Positions 40,793 to 41,281 of a DNA stretch of 41,281 nucleotides are shown here, in pieces. Made by a program: the position numbers and the translations under genes. Under the pieces are notes generated by a model. That model was not told the DNA's origin. It saw only the letters and a list, made by a program, of their open reading frames with translations, and ran no database searches. Numbering within the stretch: the stretch's first letter is position 1; every line of letters begins with the position of its first letter. Source of the stretch: JANLTP01 sp031363055 (GTDB lineage Bacteria > Pseudomonadota > Gammaproteobacteria > Burkholderiales > Burkholderiaceae_E); contig JANLTP010000159.1 of NCBI GenBank assembly GCA_031363055.1, positions 1-41,281 of the forward strand. The letters are read 5' to 3'.

Positions 40793-40833
40793 GGCGCAAC
40801 GGCCCTTCATGCCTGGGCGCAACAGCCCTTTAT
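40793..40833 (+). repeat. 18-bp direct repeat in front of exbB
   Basis: GGCGCAACGGCCCTTCAT (40793-40810) and GGCGCAACAGCCCTTTAT (40816-40833) match at 16 of 18 bases with a 23-bp period. The second copy runs into TATACT (40831-40836), a good -10 box for exbB, so the repeats could be regulator sites. Confidence 0.6.
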
Positions 40834-40874
40834 ACTCATGCCCTGACTACCGCTATTACTGGATTGGATCGTAC

Positions 40875-41281
40875 GTGAGCTTCGCAAGTCGAATTGACCG
40901 CAGCCTGGTTGCAAGGCTGATTGCCATAACCGTAGTAACTGTTCTCGCGCTACCCGTCCTGGCGCGTGCTCAAAATGCGCCGGCCGGTACGGCCCCAGCG
41001 GCCGCACCGGTAACTGCTGCTCCTGCTCCCGCCGCTCCAGCTACCGCCGGGGCCGCACCTGCAACTTCGGCCCCGGCTTCGGTAGCGCCGACCGTCACAC
41101 CAGCCGCCAGTCAGGTCGTCAAAGCGGCGACCAAGGCCAGCGACTCTGTCGAAAATCCTTATGGCTTGGAAGCGCTATGGCGCGGTGGTGACTGGGTTGC
41201 CAAGTGCACCTTGCTGGTCCTGTTGCTGATGTCGGTCGGCAGTTGGTACGTCATCATCACCAAGTTCTTTGAGCAGGCCAA
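40875..41281 (+). CDS. exbB: ExbB/TolQ-family proton channel protein, N-terminal part (partial)
   Basis: 135 residues before the window ends. Signal-like N-terminus (VARLIAITVVTVLALPVLARAQ), then an Ala/Pro-rich periplasmic stretch (about 36-85), then SVENPYGLEALWRGGDWVAKCTLLVLLLMSVGSWYVIITKFFEQ, the first membrane segment typical of Burkholderiales ExbB. Together with ExbD and TonB it energises outer-membrane receptors. GTG at 40875 is the only start that includes the whole signal; no ATG is available in frame there. exbD would be expected beyond the window. Confidence 0.88.
   Translation, partial: MSFASRIDRSLVARLIAITVVTVLALPVLARAQNAPAGTAPAAAPVTAAPAPAAPATAGAAPATSAPASVAPTVTPAASQVVKAATKASDSVENPYGLEALWRGGDWVAKCTLLVLLLMSVGSWYVIITKFFEQA

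Overview
The window is about 41 kb of high-GC chromosome that looks like a member of the Betaproteobacteria, most likely order Burkholderiales. The reasons are the EF-Tu tail and S10 sequences, two Bug/TctC-type periplasmic solute receptors, branched-chain-type ABC uptake linked to a molybdenum hydroxylase, and an ExbB with a long Ala/Pro-rich leader. No tRNA, rRNA, CRISPR array, prophage or insertion sequence was found. Most genes sit in tightly packed operons with 4-nt ATGA stop/start overlaps.

Layout. (1) 1-606: the end of tuf, then rpsJ, closed by a Rho-independent terminator, so the usual rplC does not follow. (2) 624-4887: an amidase-signature hydrolase, a kexin-like subtilase lipoprotein and a D-2-hydroxyacid dehydrogenase. 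(3) 5019-9599: a co-directional run of Tat-type methyltransferase, epoxide hydrolase, chorismate-mutase-fold protein, Bug receptor and DUF1615 lipoprotein. (4) 9594-11143: beta-carbonic anhydrase and a citryl-CoA-lyase-like protein. (5) 11150-17034: a compact sigma-54 regulon. A GAF/AAA+/Fis enhancer-binding protein lies between two target units: OsmC, acyl-CoA-dehydrogenase-fold protein and rubredoxin-reductase fusion on one side, and a rhodanese on the other. Each target has a -24/-12 promoter and a copy of the same GACA-N3-TGTC palindrome. (6) 17103-17618: a DUF937 protein. (7) 17798-28154: a ten-gene catabolic operon led by a GntR/FCD regulator with its own promoter and operator-like palindrome, followed by an amidohydrolase, a three-subunit molybdenum hydroxylase and a five-part ABC importer. 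(8) 28161-31700: an orphan ATP-synthase subunit-c homologue divergent from an XRE regulator, outer-membrane barrel and HEXXH peptidase cluster; several palindromes lie between them. (9) 31688-39080: an RND tripartite efflux operon headed by a second Bug receptor and trailed by a hypothetical gene carrying a hexanucleotide repeat. (10) 39310-41281: an RsuA-type pseudouridine synthase, a TetR regulator and the start of exbB.

The two best candidates for undescribed biology are the sigma-54 rubredoxin/OsmC/rhodanese regulon, where regulator, binding sites and promoters can all be read from the sequence, and the GntR-controlled uptake, hydroxylation and hydrolysis operon, whose substrate is unknown. 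Functions are read from motifs and remembered family features; no database search was run.
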